Source: Burkholderia metallica
Lineage (GTDB): Bacteria; Pseudomonadota; Gammaproteobacteria; Burkholderiales; Burkholderiaceae
Direction of reading: 5' to 3'
Length of the DNA stretch: 64,000 nucleotides
NCBI RefSeq assembly: GCF_902832845.1
Contig: NZ_CADFDB010000007.1
Coordinates: forward strand, 124,001 to 188,000
The notes below the pieces were generated by a model, which saw only the letters and a program-made list of their open reading frames with translations, did no database searches and was not told where the DNA came from. The first letter of the stretch is position 1. The number at the start of each line of letters is the position of its first letter. The translations under genes and the position numbers were made by a program. This document shows, one piece after another, positions 52,421 to 60,538 of the stretch.

Positions 52421-53494
52421 ATGCCCGCGAACCCTCCCCTCTCCCTGTCGGAACAGCAGGTGCTCGACGAAGCCTGCGCCGCGTTCGAACGCGCGACCCG
52501 GCGCTTTCGCGCGCGGCCCGTACGCGTGCCGGCCGCCGGCCGCGCGCGCGCCGACGCAATGATCCGCTTCGACGTTGCCGGGCACGCGTTCGAGATGCCG
52601 GCCGCCGTCAGCCTGCGCGTCGAATCGCTGGCGGGCGCGCTCGCGACACTGCGCCGCAGCGGCGCGGATACCGCGACGCCCGGGGAGCGGCCGCTGATGC
52701 TCGTCGCGCCATACCTCTCGGCCGAACTGGCCGCCGGCCTGACCGATCAGGGCATCCCGTATCTCGATACCGCCGGCAACGCGTGCCTGATTCAGCCGGA
52801 GGCGACCGTGATGATCGCGGGCCGGCCGAAACCCGCACGCGCACCACGCCGGCAGGCATCGCGCGCCACGACGCCCAAGGGGCTGGCCGTGATGTTCGCG
52901 CTCGCGACGCAGCCGGGCCTCGTCGCCCAACCGTACCGTGCGATCGCGGCCGCATCGGACGTCGCACTCGGCACGATCAATCTCGCGATGGACGATCTGA
53001 TCGCGCGCGGCCTCGTCGGGCAGCGCCGCAACGGCGAACGCCTGATTCCAGACTGGCCGCGTTTCGTGCAGGAATGGGTCGCGCTCTACCCGAGCCGCTT
53101 GCGCGCGAAACTGCCGAGCCGGCGATTTGCCGCGCTCTCGCCCGACTGGTGGCGCGGCTTCGATTTCGCCGCATTCGAAGCGCGGCTCGGCGGCGAGCCT
53201 GCGGCCGACCTGCTGACACACGATCTGAAGCCGGCCGCGATCACCGTCTATATGCACGGCACCGCATCGAACAAGCTGCTGCTACAAGGCCGCCTGCGCG
53301 CTGACGAGCACGGCGACGTCGAGCTCGTCGAAGCGTTCTGGCCGCCGCCGGCGGCGCTCGCGTGGCGCGAGCAGGACGTACCGGTCGTGCCGCCGCTGTT
53401 GATCTACGCGGATCTCGTCGCGTCCGGCGACAGTCGCAATCTCGCCATCGCCGAGCGCATCCATGACCGATACCTCACCCACCCGCCCGCTTGA
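52421..53494 (+). CDS. AbiEi-like antitoxin/transcriptional regulator
   Basis: The protein has 357 residues. It resembles AbiEi-type regulators of type IV toxin-antitoxin pairs: a winged-helix region lies around residues 145-205 (PKGLAVMFALATQPGLVAQP, LGTINLAMDDLIARGLVG), followed by a C-terminal domain ending in a PLLIYADLVASGDSRNLAIA segment. The ATG at 52421 is preferred; a GTG at 52400 lies inside the operator dyad. It overlaps the nucleotidyltransferase gene by 32 bases, so the two are co-translated. Relatives act as autorepressor and antidote; defence activity here is untested. Confidence 0.75.
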   Translation: MPANPPLSLSEQQVLDEACAAFERATRRFRARPVRVPAAGRARADAMIRFDVAGHAFEMPAAVSLRVESLAGALATLRRSGADTATPGERPLMLVAPYLSAELAAGLTDQGIPYLDTAGNACLIQPEATVMIAGRPKPARAPRRQASRATTPKGLAVMFALATQPGLVAQPYRAIAAASDVALGTINLAMDDLIARGLVGQRRNGERLIPDWPRFVQEWVALYPSRLRAKLPSRRFAALSPDWWRGFDFAAFEARLGGEPAADLLTHDLKPAAITVYMHGTASNKLLLQGRLRADEHGDVELVEAFWPPPAALAWREQDVPVVPPLLIYADLVASGDSRNLAIAERIHDRYLTHPPA

Positions 53495-54368
53495 GGTCGA
53501 CGCACGCCGGCCGCTGGCGCCCGCCGCGATCACGCTGCTGCAGAGCGTGTGCTCGACCTGCGCACGCCTCGACGCGGCGTTCGTGGTCGCCGGCGCAACC
53601 GCGCGCGACATCCTGATGTGGCACGTTCACGGCATCCAGCCGGTGCGCGCGACGCGCGATGTCGACATTGCGGTGTGCGCGGTAAGTTGGCCGTTTCACG
53701 CGCGACTCATCGACGCGCTCGTCGCAACCGGACAGTTCAGCCGCGCGCCGAAACAGCAGCAGAAACTGCTGTTCGACAGCGGCACACACGGTTTTCGCAC
53801 GGAGCTGGATCTCGTGCCGTTCGGGCCGCTCGAAACGCCGCCCGGCGAGATCGCGTGGCCGCCCGGCGGTGAATTCGTGCTGAACGTGCTCGGTTTTCAG
53901 GAAGCGGTGGACACCGCGCAGCCGGTGTCGATCGACGCGCACACCGTGGTGCCGGTGGCCAGCCTGCCTGCGCTCGCGCTGCTGAAGCTGCTCGCGTGGA
54001 AGGATCGGCGCGCGCGCCAGAACAGCGACGCGTACGACCTGCTGTTCCTGCTCACGCATTTCCACGACGCCGGTAATCGCGAGCGCATCTGGGATGTCGC
54101 ACCGGACCTGCTCGAAATGCACGCGTTCCAGCCGGCACTCGCCGCTGCCGCGCTGCTCGCGCGCGACGCGCAACGGATTGCGTTGCCGCATACGCGGGAC
54201 GCGATCCGCGCGCTGCTGTCGGACGAAGCGACTTATGCCGCGCTCGGCCAGGATCTGCTGGCACGCGCGTTCGCGCTGTTGCCCGGCGAATTCAGCGATG
54301 ACGCAGACCGGTATCTCGACGCATTCCGCACCGCCTTTCTCGCAGATCGCCCCGCACCGCGCACGTGA
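53463..54368 (+). CDS. AbiEii-like nucleotidyltransferase (putative toxin)
   Basis: The protein has 301 residues. The nucleotidyltransferase signature is present as VVAGATARDILM and TRDVDIAV (the acidic pair), with the downstream KDRRARQNSDAYDLLFLL typical of AbiEii/AbiGii proteins. Relatives transfer nucleotides to RNA, often a tRNA acceptor end, and block growth until neutralised by AbiEi. The gene overlaps the AbiEi gene by 32 bases. No phage or mobile-element genes are visible nearby. It is convergent with vapB, 48 bases apart. Confidence 0.78.
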   Translation: MTDTSPTRPLEVDARRPLAPAAITLLQSVCSTCARLDAAFVVAGATARDILMWHVHGIQPVRATRDVDIAVCAVSWPFHARLIDALVATGQFSRAPKQQQKLLFDSGTHGFRTELDLVPFGPLETPPGEIAWPPGGEFVLNVLGFQEAVDTAQPVSIDAHTVVPVASLPALALLKLLAWKDRRARQNSDAYDLLFLLTHFHDAGNRERIWDVAPDLLEMHAFQPALAAAALLARDAQRIALPHTRDAIRALLSDEATYAALGQDLLARAFALLPGEFSDDADRYLDAFRTAFLADRPAPRT

Positions 54369-54416
54369 CGCGTCGCGGCAGCACAGCCGCGCGACCGTGC
54401 GGACGGCATGCCGCGC

Positions 54417-54665
54417 TCAGGCCGCCCAGTCTTCGAGCGGCAACCCGGCGACGCGGCCGAACTCGACCACAGCCGGGCGTTCGGCGAGAAAGTCGGCGTC
54501 GGCCAGCGGTTCGCTCGCGAACGACAGCCACGTGGGCCGCATCGGCAGCAGCAGCGTGTCGCCTTCGCGGCGGATCTCGAGTTCCGTCACCCCCTCGAAC
54601 TCCATGTCCTTCGGGATGCGGATTGCCTGGTTACGGGCATTCTTGAAAATGGAAACGGTGCGCAT
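54417..54665 (-). CDS. VapB-type antitoxin (AbrB/MazE fold), no toxin partner seen
   Basis: This 82-residue protein opens MRTVSIFKNARNQAIRIPKD, the beta-hairpin DNA-binding fold of VapB/VagC antitoxins, followed by VTELEIRREGDTLLLPM and a toxin-binding tail ending GLPLEDWAA. The ATG at 54665 has GTGGAG at seven bases; an upstream start at 54779 is rejected as it would precede the promoter. A VapC gene normally follows by a few bases, but the next 48 bases reach the end of the AbiEii gene on the other strand, with no PIN frame. Confidence 0.85.
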   Translation of the reverse strand: MRTVSIFKNARNQAIRIPKDMEFEGVTELEIRREGDTLLLPMRPTWLSFASEPLADADFLAERPAVVEFGRVAGLPLEDWAA

Positions 54666-54700
54666 GAGCCACTCCACGGGAGTACGATGCACCCAGTCTG

Positions 54701-54722
54701 GACATATGCTGGCATATGTCAA
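54701..54722 (-). promoter_or_regulatory. VapB operator overlapping a consensus -35
   Basis: GACATATGC and GCATATGTC form a perfect nine-base palindrome with a two-base spacer (54701-54720). On the minus strand a consensus TTGACA (54722-54717) overlaps its edge, with a poor -10 (CAGACT, 54700-54695) sixteen bases on. This is the expected layout for an autoregulated antitoxin promoter. Confidence 0.75.
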
Positions 54723-54873
54723 TATGGGCGTACGTAACCCGAAGGTCGCGCCCCATGCTGCGGAAGATATTTTCGCCATGGTTGCGGGCCTGCCGTCGAT
54801 GAGGAGAACGATCCATTCTTCACGACGCAGGCCGCGCGATTCATACGCCGGACGGCTTATGCCGGCACGTCAG

Positions 54874-54896
54874 GGCGCGACGCGCACCGTCGCGCC
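54874..54896 (-). terminator. hairpin past the end of the ornibactin run
   Basis: GGCGCGAC, a seven-base loop and GTCGCGCC form a perfect eight-base stem 20 bases past the orbL stop. No T tract follows. It may mark the end of the leftward siderophore transcript. Confidence 0.35.
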
Positions 54897-54915
54897 GCCC
54901 CGCGCATCCGCCCCG

Positions 54916-55929
54916 TCACGGCAACCGGAAAGTGTCGAAGAATGTGTCGCGCTCGATCACGGTGAGCGCCGCGCGCTTGTGCGGGAAATCGAATTCCTTC
55001 AGCGTGTAGAACCCGAGCCGGTGCATGTACGCGATGTGCCGCACGTGATCGACGCGCGGCTCGCCGACGAGCCGCTGCGTGCGCGGCTCGTCGACGAACA
55101 TGTAGTGCAGCACCCCGCTCCACCATGCATGCAGCTTGCCGGCACTCTGGAAGCGCGAGTCGCCGATCAGCAGGTGCAGCCCGCGGTCGTAGTCGTGCGC
55201 ATCGTAGAACGGCGCGAGACGGTCTTCCTTCGCCCAGTAGAACTCGAAATAGCCGAACGGCGTGTCGTCGAAATAGCCGATCATCGGATGCATGTGCGGA
55301 TCGGCTAGCCGCTCGGCGAGATACGTCGCGTGCTCGTCGCGCGTGCCGCGCTGGTCCCAGAAATGCGCGACGCGATCGAGGTTCATCCAGCCGCTGAACA
55401 GGTCCGCGTGCGCGCCGATGTCGACGGTGCGCAGGCTGAACGTCATCCCGACCTGCGGCATGTAGCGCGCGTAGATCTCGCCGGCCGGCGACGGCGGGCG
55501 CACCGGGTGCCGGTGGCCGTTCGTGATCGCATGGCGCAGCGGCATCCCGCCCGATGCGGGCGCCTTCAGCCAGGGCCGCGGGTTCTGCCAGAACGTCGCG
55601 CGCGACACGGTGGCGCGCAGCGTGTCGCCGGCCGTCTGTGCGCCGTCGATCACACCTTCGCGCACCGCGCGCGCGACGTACGACGCGACAGCGGCCGCAT
55701 CGGCGCCGCCGAGCGGCACAGTGATCGTCGCCGCGTCGTAGCGCGTGTCGGTGTTGAAGAGCGCGACGAACGCGTCGAGCAGGAGGTCCGGCGCGTCGTC
55801 GGGCCGCCACGCGTCGAGCGTGCGCTCGGCGATCGCCAGCGGCGCGGGGGTGGCGCCGTCGAGCGCGACGGCCACGTGCCCTTCGATCGCGTCCGCTGCG
55901 CCGGCCGGTTTCGTCAGCGTGTCTTCCAT
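54916..55929 (-). CDS. orbL: ornibactin acyltransferase OrbL (IucB-like)
   Basis: The protein has 337 residues. The C-terminal half is an IucB/AlcB-type N-acyltransferase domain (GYFEFYWAKEDRLAPFYDAH, DYDRGLHLLIGDSRFQSAG, the ending RAALTVIERDTFFDTFRLP). It is homologous to OrbK at 60539-61573. In Burkholderia it is assigned to acylation of hydroxyornithine with a 3-hydroxy fatty acid for ornibactin. The start ATG overlaps the pvdF stop by one base. It is the last gene of the leftward siderophore run. It is cytoplasmic. Confidence 0.88.
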   Translation of the reverse strand: MEDTLTKPAGAADAIEGHVAVALDGATPAPLAIAERTLDAWRPDDAPDLLLDAFVALFNTDTRYDAATITVPLGGADAAAVASYVARAVREGVIDGAQTAGDTLRATVSRATFWQNPRPWLKAPASGGMPLRHAITNGHRHPVRPPSPAGEIYARYMPQVGMTFSLRTVDIGAHADLFSGWMNLDRVAHFWDQRGTRDEHATYLAERLADPHMHPMIGYFDDTPFGYFEFYWAKEDRLAPFYDAHDYDRGLHLLIGDSRFQSAGKLHAWWSGVLHYMFVDEPRTQRLVGEPRVDHVRHIAYMHRLGFYTLKEFDFPHKRAALTVIERDTFFDTFRLP

Positions 55930-56771
55930 CACAGTGCTCCCGCGTCGTGGCGGTCGGCGAGGACGTGCAGCCCGCGCTCGAGTGCCGGAAACAGGCTGCG
56001 CTGGAAGTTGTTCCAGCGCAGTTCGAGAATCGTGTCGTCCGGCGCGATCGGCGTGTCGAGCACGTCGCAGATCACTTCGCCGGAATCGATGCCGTTGTCG
56101 ACGTAGTGGAACGACGCCCCGGTCATCGTCACGGGTTCGACGCGCGACGTCGTGCCGCTCGCCCAGTCGACCCGTTCGCCGCGCGCGCCGTGCAGCGCGT
56201 CGAGCGTCGCCCATGCGCCGCGCCGCTGGTACGGCGAATCGTCGGCGGTGATGCCCGGGTGGATGTTGGCGATGCGCCGGTGAAAGCGCGCACCGGGCCG
56301 CACGAGTTCGTCGAGGATCACGAGCAGCCCGTCGAGCACGACGACGTCGGCGTCGAGTTCGAGCAGGCGCTCGAGCAGGCGGCGCTCGAACGCCTGCTTG
56401 CCGGCCACGCGCTGCTCGCGTGCGTCGCGCGGCAGCCGCCGGTACGTCGACGCAATCGTGCAGAACAGTTCGTCGACCGGCCGGCCCCGCACGGTCAACC
56501 CGTCCGGCAGGATCCACGGGCGGCCCGGCGTGCGTGCGAAGCCGTAGTCGGCGACTTTCGCGCGGTCGGCCGGCGAGCCTTCGTCGTCGTCGACGATCAC
56601 GCCCTGCAGCGTGTAGCGCTCGCCTAGCGGCGAGTCGTTCAGGCGTTCGACGAGGAATTCGAGCGGCGCCTTCATGTAGCGCGTGCCGCCCCGATAGGCG
56701 ACCGGCTGCCCGGCACGATCGGCCGCGCCGTTGCGCAGCGACTGGATGTAGACGAGATTTTTCTTCGGCAT
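55929..56771 (-). CDS. pvdF: N5-hydroxyornithine transformylase
   Basis: The protein has 280 residues. It formylates N5-hydroxyornithine with 10-formyltetrahydrofolate, giving a hydroxamate iron ligand of ornibactin. The formyltransferase core shows RRIANIHPGITADDSPYQRR (the conserved Asn and His) and HYVDNGIDSGEVICD (the catalytic Asp). It lies between orbA (86 bases upstream, with a hairpin) and orbL (one-base overlap). The ATG at 56771 (MPKKNLVYIQSLRNG) matches the family start. Confidence 0.92.
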   Translation of the reverse strand: MPKKNLVYIQSLRNGAADRAGQPVAYRGGTRYMKAPLEFLVERLNDSPLGERYTLQGVIVDDDEGSPADRAKVADYGFARTPGRPWILPDGLTVRGRPVDELFCTIASTYRRLPRDAREQRVAGKQAFERRLLERLLELDADVVVLDGLLVILDELVRPGARFHRRIANIHPGITADDSPYQRRGAWATLDALHGARGERVDWASGTTSRVEPVTMTGASFHYVDNGIDSGEVICDVLDTPIAPDDTILELRWNNFQRSLFPALERGLHVLADRHDAGAL

Positions 56772-56816
56772 GGATGCGTGGTGAAAAAGCGGACGAAGGC
56801 GCGGCGACCCGCCCGC

Positions 56817-56835
56817 GCCGGCCGCGAAGGCCGGC
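56817..56835 (-). other. intercistronic hairpin between orbA and pvdF
   Basis: GCCGGCC, a five-base loop and GGCCGGC form a perfect stem in the 86 bases between the orbA stop and the pvdF start. No T tract is present. It may stabilise the receptor mRNA end or reduce read-through, so that receptor and enzyme levels differ. Confidence 0.35.
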
Positions 56836-56857
56836 CGGCGGGCCGCGGCGCGCAGCG

Positions 56858-59107
56858 TCACCAGTTGTATTTCGCGGTGGCGATCACGGTACGGTCGGTA
56901 CCGAACACACAGACGTTCGCCGACTGGCAACCGCTGATGTAGTGGCGGTTGAACAGGTTCGTGCCGTTCACGGCGAAGCGCCAGTTGCGCGTGTCGTAAT
57001 GCACGCCCGCGTCGAACAGCGTGACGCTCGATACCGTCAGCGAGTTGTCGGCCGCACCGGCCGACGCGCTCTGGTAGCGAATGCCGCCGCCGAGGCCGAA
57101 GCCCGTGAGCGGCCCCGTGTGCCACGTCCAGTCGGTCCACAGCGACGCCATCTGGCGCGGCCGCGGAATGTCGACCGGCCAGTTGTTCAGCGACACGTCG
57201 TTGGCCTTCACGTTCTTCACGTCCTGATACACGTACGACGCGATCACCGACAGGTTGCGCGTGACCTTGCCGGTCGCGCTCAGCTCGATCCCGCGCGAAC
57301 GCACCTCGCCCGCCTGCACCGACTTCGTGCCGGTCGGGTCCTGGTCCGGCAGCGCGTTCGTGAGCACGTTGGTCTGGTTGATCTGGTAGATCGCCGCGTT
57401 CAGCATCAGGTTCTTGCCGGGCGGCTGCCAGCGCAGGCCGGCCTCGATCTGCTTGCCGCGCGTCGGCTGCGGCAGCCCGCCGCCGAGCAGGTTCACGCCG
57501 ATCAGCGGGTTGAACGACGTCGCGTAGCTGACGTACGGCGACAGCCCGTAATCGCCCTGGTACGTGAGGCCGACGCGGCCGGTGAACGCCGTGACGTCCG
57601 CCTTCGTCGACGTGCCGCCCGCGCGATCGTCCATCCGCATGTTGACCCAGTCCTCGCGGCCACCGAGCGTCAGCGTCCAGCGGTTCCACTTGATCTGGTC
57701 CTGCGCGTACAGGCCGAACGTGTTCATCGTCGTGTACATATTGGTGCGGAACGTCGAATCGGGCGTGAACACCGCCGTCGTGACGGGCTGGTAGACCGGG
57801 TTGTAGATGTTCAGCGGCGGCGCGGCGGCGAGCCATTCGCTGTCGGTCGCGGTCTGGCGGTTGTACTGGAAGCCGAGCAGCAGCGTGTGCTGGAGCGGGC
57901 CCGTCGCGAAGCGGCCTTCGAGGTTGTTGTCGATGTCGAAGCGGCTGTAGTTCATCTGGAACACGCCGGCCCAGCGCGACACGTCGGTCGTGCTGCCGTC
58001 GACGAAGCCGTTGCCGAACACCGAGCCGTTGTCGAGCGACAGGTGCATCAGGCGCGTGTTCTGGCGGAACGTCCACGCCGGCGTCAGGTTCCGCTCGAAC
58101 TGGTAGCCGACCGACCACTGCTTCTTGCGGTAGTAGTTGAAGTTCGGGTCGCCCTCGTACACGTCCTTGTTGATCTGGCCGTTCGGGTTCGGCAGCACGG
58201 TGCCGACCGCGGGCAGGAAGTTCGACGAGATGTCGCCCCAGTCCTGCAGATAGGTGGCCGACAGCGTCAGCGACGTATCCGCGTCCGGGCGCCAGCGGAA
58301 CGACGGCGCGAGCGCGACGCGCTGGTCGTTGTTCGGGCCGGTCAGCGCATTGCCGTCGCGCGCGACGCCGACGAACCGGTACGCGTACTTGCCGTCCGGG
58401 TCGAGCTTGTCGCCGACGTCGATCATGAACTGCTTGCGCGCGTAATTGCCGATCTGCACGCCCGCTTCGCGCACGCGCTCGCCGTCGGCGAGCTTGGTCT
58501 GCACGTCGACGATCGCGCCGGGGTCGCCCGCGCCGTACAGCACCGAGGTCGGCCCGCGCAGCACGCTGATGCTGTCGATCATGTACGGATCGACGCGCCA
58601 GCTCGCGAGGTTGATCGTGTTGGGCACCTGCAGCCCGTTCACGTACGCGGTCGGCGTGAAGCCGCGCAGCGCCGCGTACCAGTCCGAACGGTTGTCCGAC
58701 CCGTACGACGAGAAGCCCGGCACGTAGCGCAGCGCCGCGTTCACGTCGGTCGCGCCGGTCATCTCGATCTGCTGCGCGGTGACGACGTTGATCGTCTGCG
58801 GGATCTCGTTGATCGACGTATTGGTCTTCGTACCGGTCCGGCTGCGCTTCGCGACGAGCCCGACCGTGCCGTCGCCGTCCGAGGCCGCGTTGACGTTGAT
58901 CGTCGGCAGCGTGCCGGTCGACGTACCGGCCGCCGCACCGTTCTGCGCACTGCTGGCCGGCGCCGCGGCGCCTGCGTTCACGGCGGGCGCCGTCTGGGCG
59001 TATGCATGCCCTGCCGCCGCACCGAACGCCACGCTTGCCGCGGCTGCGATCGCACGCAAACGCGTGCCTGTTGCCCACTCCATCTTTCTCTGCTCCACTT
59101 TTTTCAT
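56858..59107 (-). CDS. orbA: TonB-dependent ornibactin receptor
   Basis: The protein has 749 residues. The signal peptide runs from MKKVEQRKM to AGHAYAQ; the mature N-terminus has no STN signalling domain. The plug domain follows (INEIPQTINVVTAQQIEMTG, VLRGPTSVLYGAGDPGAIVD) and then a 22-strand barrel ending in tryptophan (TAKYNW). It imports ferric ornibactin across the outer membrane with TonB energy. GGAGACC precedes the ATG at 59107. Position between pvdA and pvdF matches known ornibactin clusters. Lack of an STN domain fits control by a cytoplasmic sigma factor rather than surface signalling. Confidence 0.95.
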   Translation of the reverse strand: MKKVEQRKMEWATGTRLRAIAAAASVAFGAAAGHAYAQTAPAVNAGAAAPASSAQNGAAAGTSTGTLPTINVNAASDGDGTVGLVAKRSRTGTKTNTSINEIPQTINVVTAQQIEMTGATDVNAALRYVPGFSSYGSDNRSDWYAALRGFTPTAYVNGLQVPNTINLASWRVDPYMIDSISVLRGPTSVLYGAGDPGAIVDVQTKLADGERVREAGVQIGNYARKQFMIDVGDKLDPDGKYAYRFVGVARDGNALTGPNNDQRVALAPSFRWRPDADTSLTLSATYLQDWGDISSNFLPAVGTVLPNPNGQINKDVYEGDPNFNYYRKKQWSVGYQFERNLTPAWTFRQNTRLMHLSLDNGSVFGNGFVDGSTTDVSRWAGVFQMNYSRFDIDNNLEGRFATGPLQHTLLLGFQYNRQTATDSEWLAAAPPLNIYNPVYQPVTTAVFTPDSTFRTNMYTTMNTFGLYAQDQIKWNRWTLTLGGREDWVNMRMDDRAGGTSTKADVTAFTGRVGLTYQGDYGLSPYVSYATSFNPLIGVNLLGGGLPQPTRGKQIEAGLRWQPPGKNLMLNAAIYQINQTNVLTNALPDQDPTGTKSVQAGEVRSRGIELSATGKVTRNLSVIASYVYQDVKNVKANDVSLNNWPVDIPRPRQMASLWTDWTWHTGPLTGFGLGGGIRYQSASAGAADNSLTVSSVTLFDAGVHYDTRNWRFAVNGTNLFNRHYISGCQSANVCVFGTDRTVIATAKYNW

Positions 59108-59129
59108 GCGGTCTCCGACCGCGCCTTTG

Positions 59130-60506
59130 TCAAAGAGCGAAAGCCATCCGGCCCGCGCTCACCCCGTTGTCCTTTCGTTTTTCCTGTGTTGCCCGGGCCG
59201 CCCCTTCGTCATGGGCGGGCGCGATCCCGCTTTCGAGCGACGCGCAGATCTCGTCCGCCCGGCGCGCCAGTACCGACAGCAGCGTGTCGGACAAGCCGTG
59301 GCTGTCTTCGCAGCAGCCTTGCAGGTAGATGCGCGGCGTGAAGTGCTCGGGCGTCGCGAGCAGGTAGTCGCGCGCGACGTCGCCGCGCACGAGCGCATCG
59401 CCCAGGTGCGGCGCGAGCCCGTCGAGCAGCGCCGAATGCGTGTCGCGGCGGTAGCCGGTCGCCAGCACGAGCGCGTCGAAGCGCTCGACGCGCGTGTCGC
59501 CGTTCAGCCGGTCGCGCAGCGTCAGTTCGACGCGGCCGTCGGCGGTACGCACCGCGGCCTCGATCGCACTGTTCGCGAGCAGCGCGTGACGTGCGGTGCC
59601 GTCGACGCGCTGCAGGTACAGCATTTCGTAGATCTGTTCGATCAGCGGCCGGTCGACCACCGCGTAGTTCGTGTCGCGGTAGCGCTCGAGCAGCGCGCGG
59701 CGCGCGTCGTGCGGCTGCGCATAGACGACGTCGGTGAACTCGGGGCTGAAGATCTCGTTGACGAACGGGCTGTCGTCCGCCGGCTTCAGTGCGCCCGCGC
59801 GCATCACGAGGCTTGCGTCGACGTGCGGGAAGCGGCGCGCGAGATCGATGAACACCTCGGCCGCGCTCTGCCCCGCGCCGATCACCGCGACGCGGCGGCG
59901 CTCGCCGTCGGGCGACGCGACGAGCCGGTCGATGTCGGTCAGGTACGACGACGAGTGGATCACGCGGTCGCGGCCGAGCGCGGCGAACGCGTCCGGAATC
60001 GCAGGCGTGCCGCCGACGCCGACCGACAGCGCGCGCGTGACGCGCTGGCGCTCGCGGCCGGTCGCGTCGCGCGACAGCACGCGCAGCGCGTCGATCTTCG
60101 CGCCGTCGCCGCGCACGGGTTCGATCCCGAGCACGGTCTCGCTGTAGTGGACGCGATCGTCGAACGCTTCGGCCACCCAGCTCAGGTAGTCGTGGAATTC
60201 GACGCGGGTCGGATAGAAGTTCTTCAGGTTGACGAATTCGTTCAGCCGGCCGCGTTCGAACAGGTAGTTGATGAACGTGTAGCGGCTCTTCGGATCGCGC
60301 ATCGTGACGAGATCCTTCAGAAACGAGATCTGCATCCGGCAATCGTCGAGCAGCATCCCGCGATGCCAGCCGAATTCAGGCTGGCGTTCGACGAAGCAAT
60401 GGGCGAACGCCCGCGTGCCGCTGCGCTCCGCGAGGCGCACGGCCAGCGCCAGATTCGACGGCCCGAAGCCGACGCCGATCAGGTCGAATACGGTTTCTCT
60501 TTGCAT
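59130..60506 (-). CDS. pvdA: L-ornithine N5-monooxygenase
   Basis: This 458-residue flavoprotein hydroxylates the side-chain nitrogen of ornithine, the first step to the hydroxamates of ornibactin. The FAD site is LIGVGFGPSNLALAV (residues 9-23), the NADPH site is VAVIGAGQSAAEVFIDLA, and the substrate motifs are DDSPFVNEIFSPEF and LATGYRRD. It is cytoplasmic. It lies 22 bases before orbA and 32 bases after orbK. Length and motifs match PvdA/SidA-type enzymes. Confidence 0.96.
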   Translation of the reverse strand: MQRETVFDLIGVGFGPSNLALAVRLAERSGTRAFAHCFVERQPEFGWHRGMLLDDCRMQISFLKDLVTMRDPKSRYTFINYLFERGRLNEFVNLKNFYPTRVEFHDYLSWVAEAFDDRVHYSETVLGIEPVRGDGAKIDALRVLSRDATGRERQRVTRALSVGVGGTPAIPDAFAALGRDRVIHSSSYLTDIDRLVASPDGERRRVAVIGAGQSAAEVFIDLARRFPHVDASLVMRAGALKPADDSPFVNEIFSPEFTDVVYAQPHDARRALLERYRDTNYAVVDRPLIEQIYEMLYLQRVDGTARHALLANSAIEAAVRTADGRVELTLRDRLNGDTRVERFDALVLATGYRRDTHSALLDGLAPHLGDALVRGDVARDYLLATPEHFTPRIYLQGCCEDSHGLSDTLLSVLARRADEICASLESGIAPAHDEGAARATQEKRKDNGVSAGRMAFAL

Positions 60507-60538
60507 GTCTCAGCTCCCTTGTCGATGAATCCGGCCCG

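Noticed and set aside
54292-54531. Possible VapC remnant after vapB
   Set aside because: The frame is Arg-rich shadow sequence with none of the PIN-domain acidic residues.
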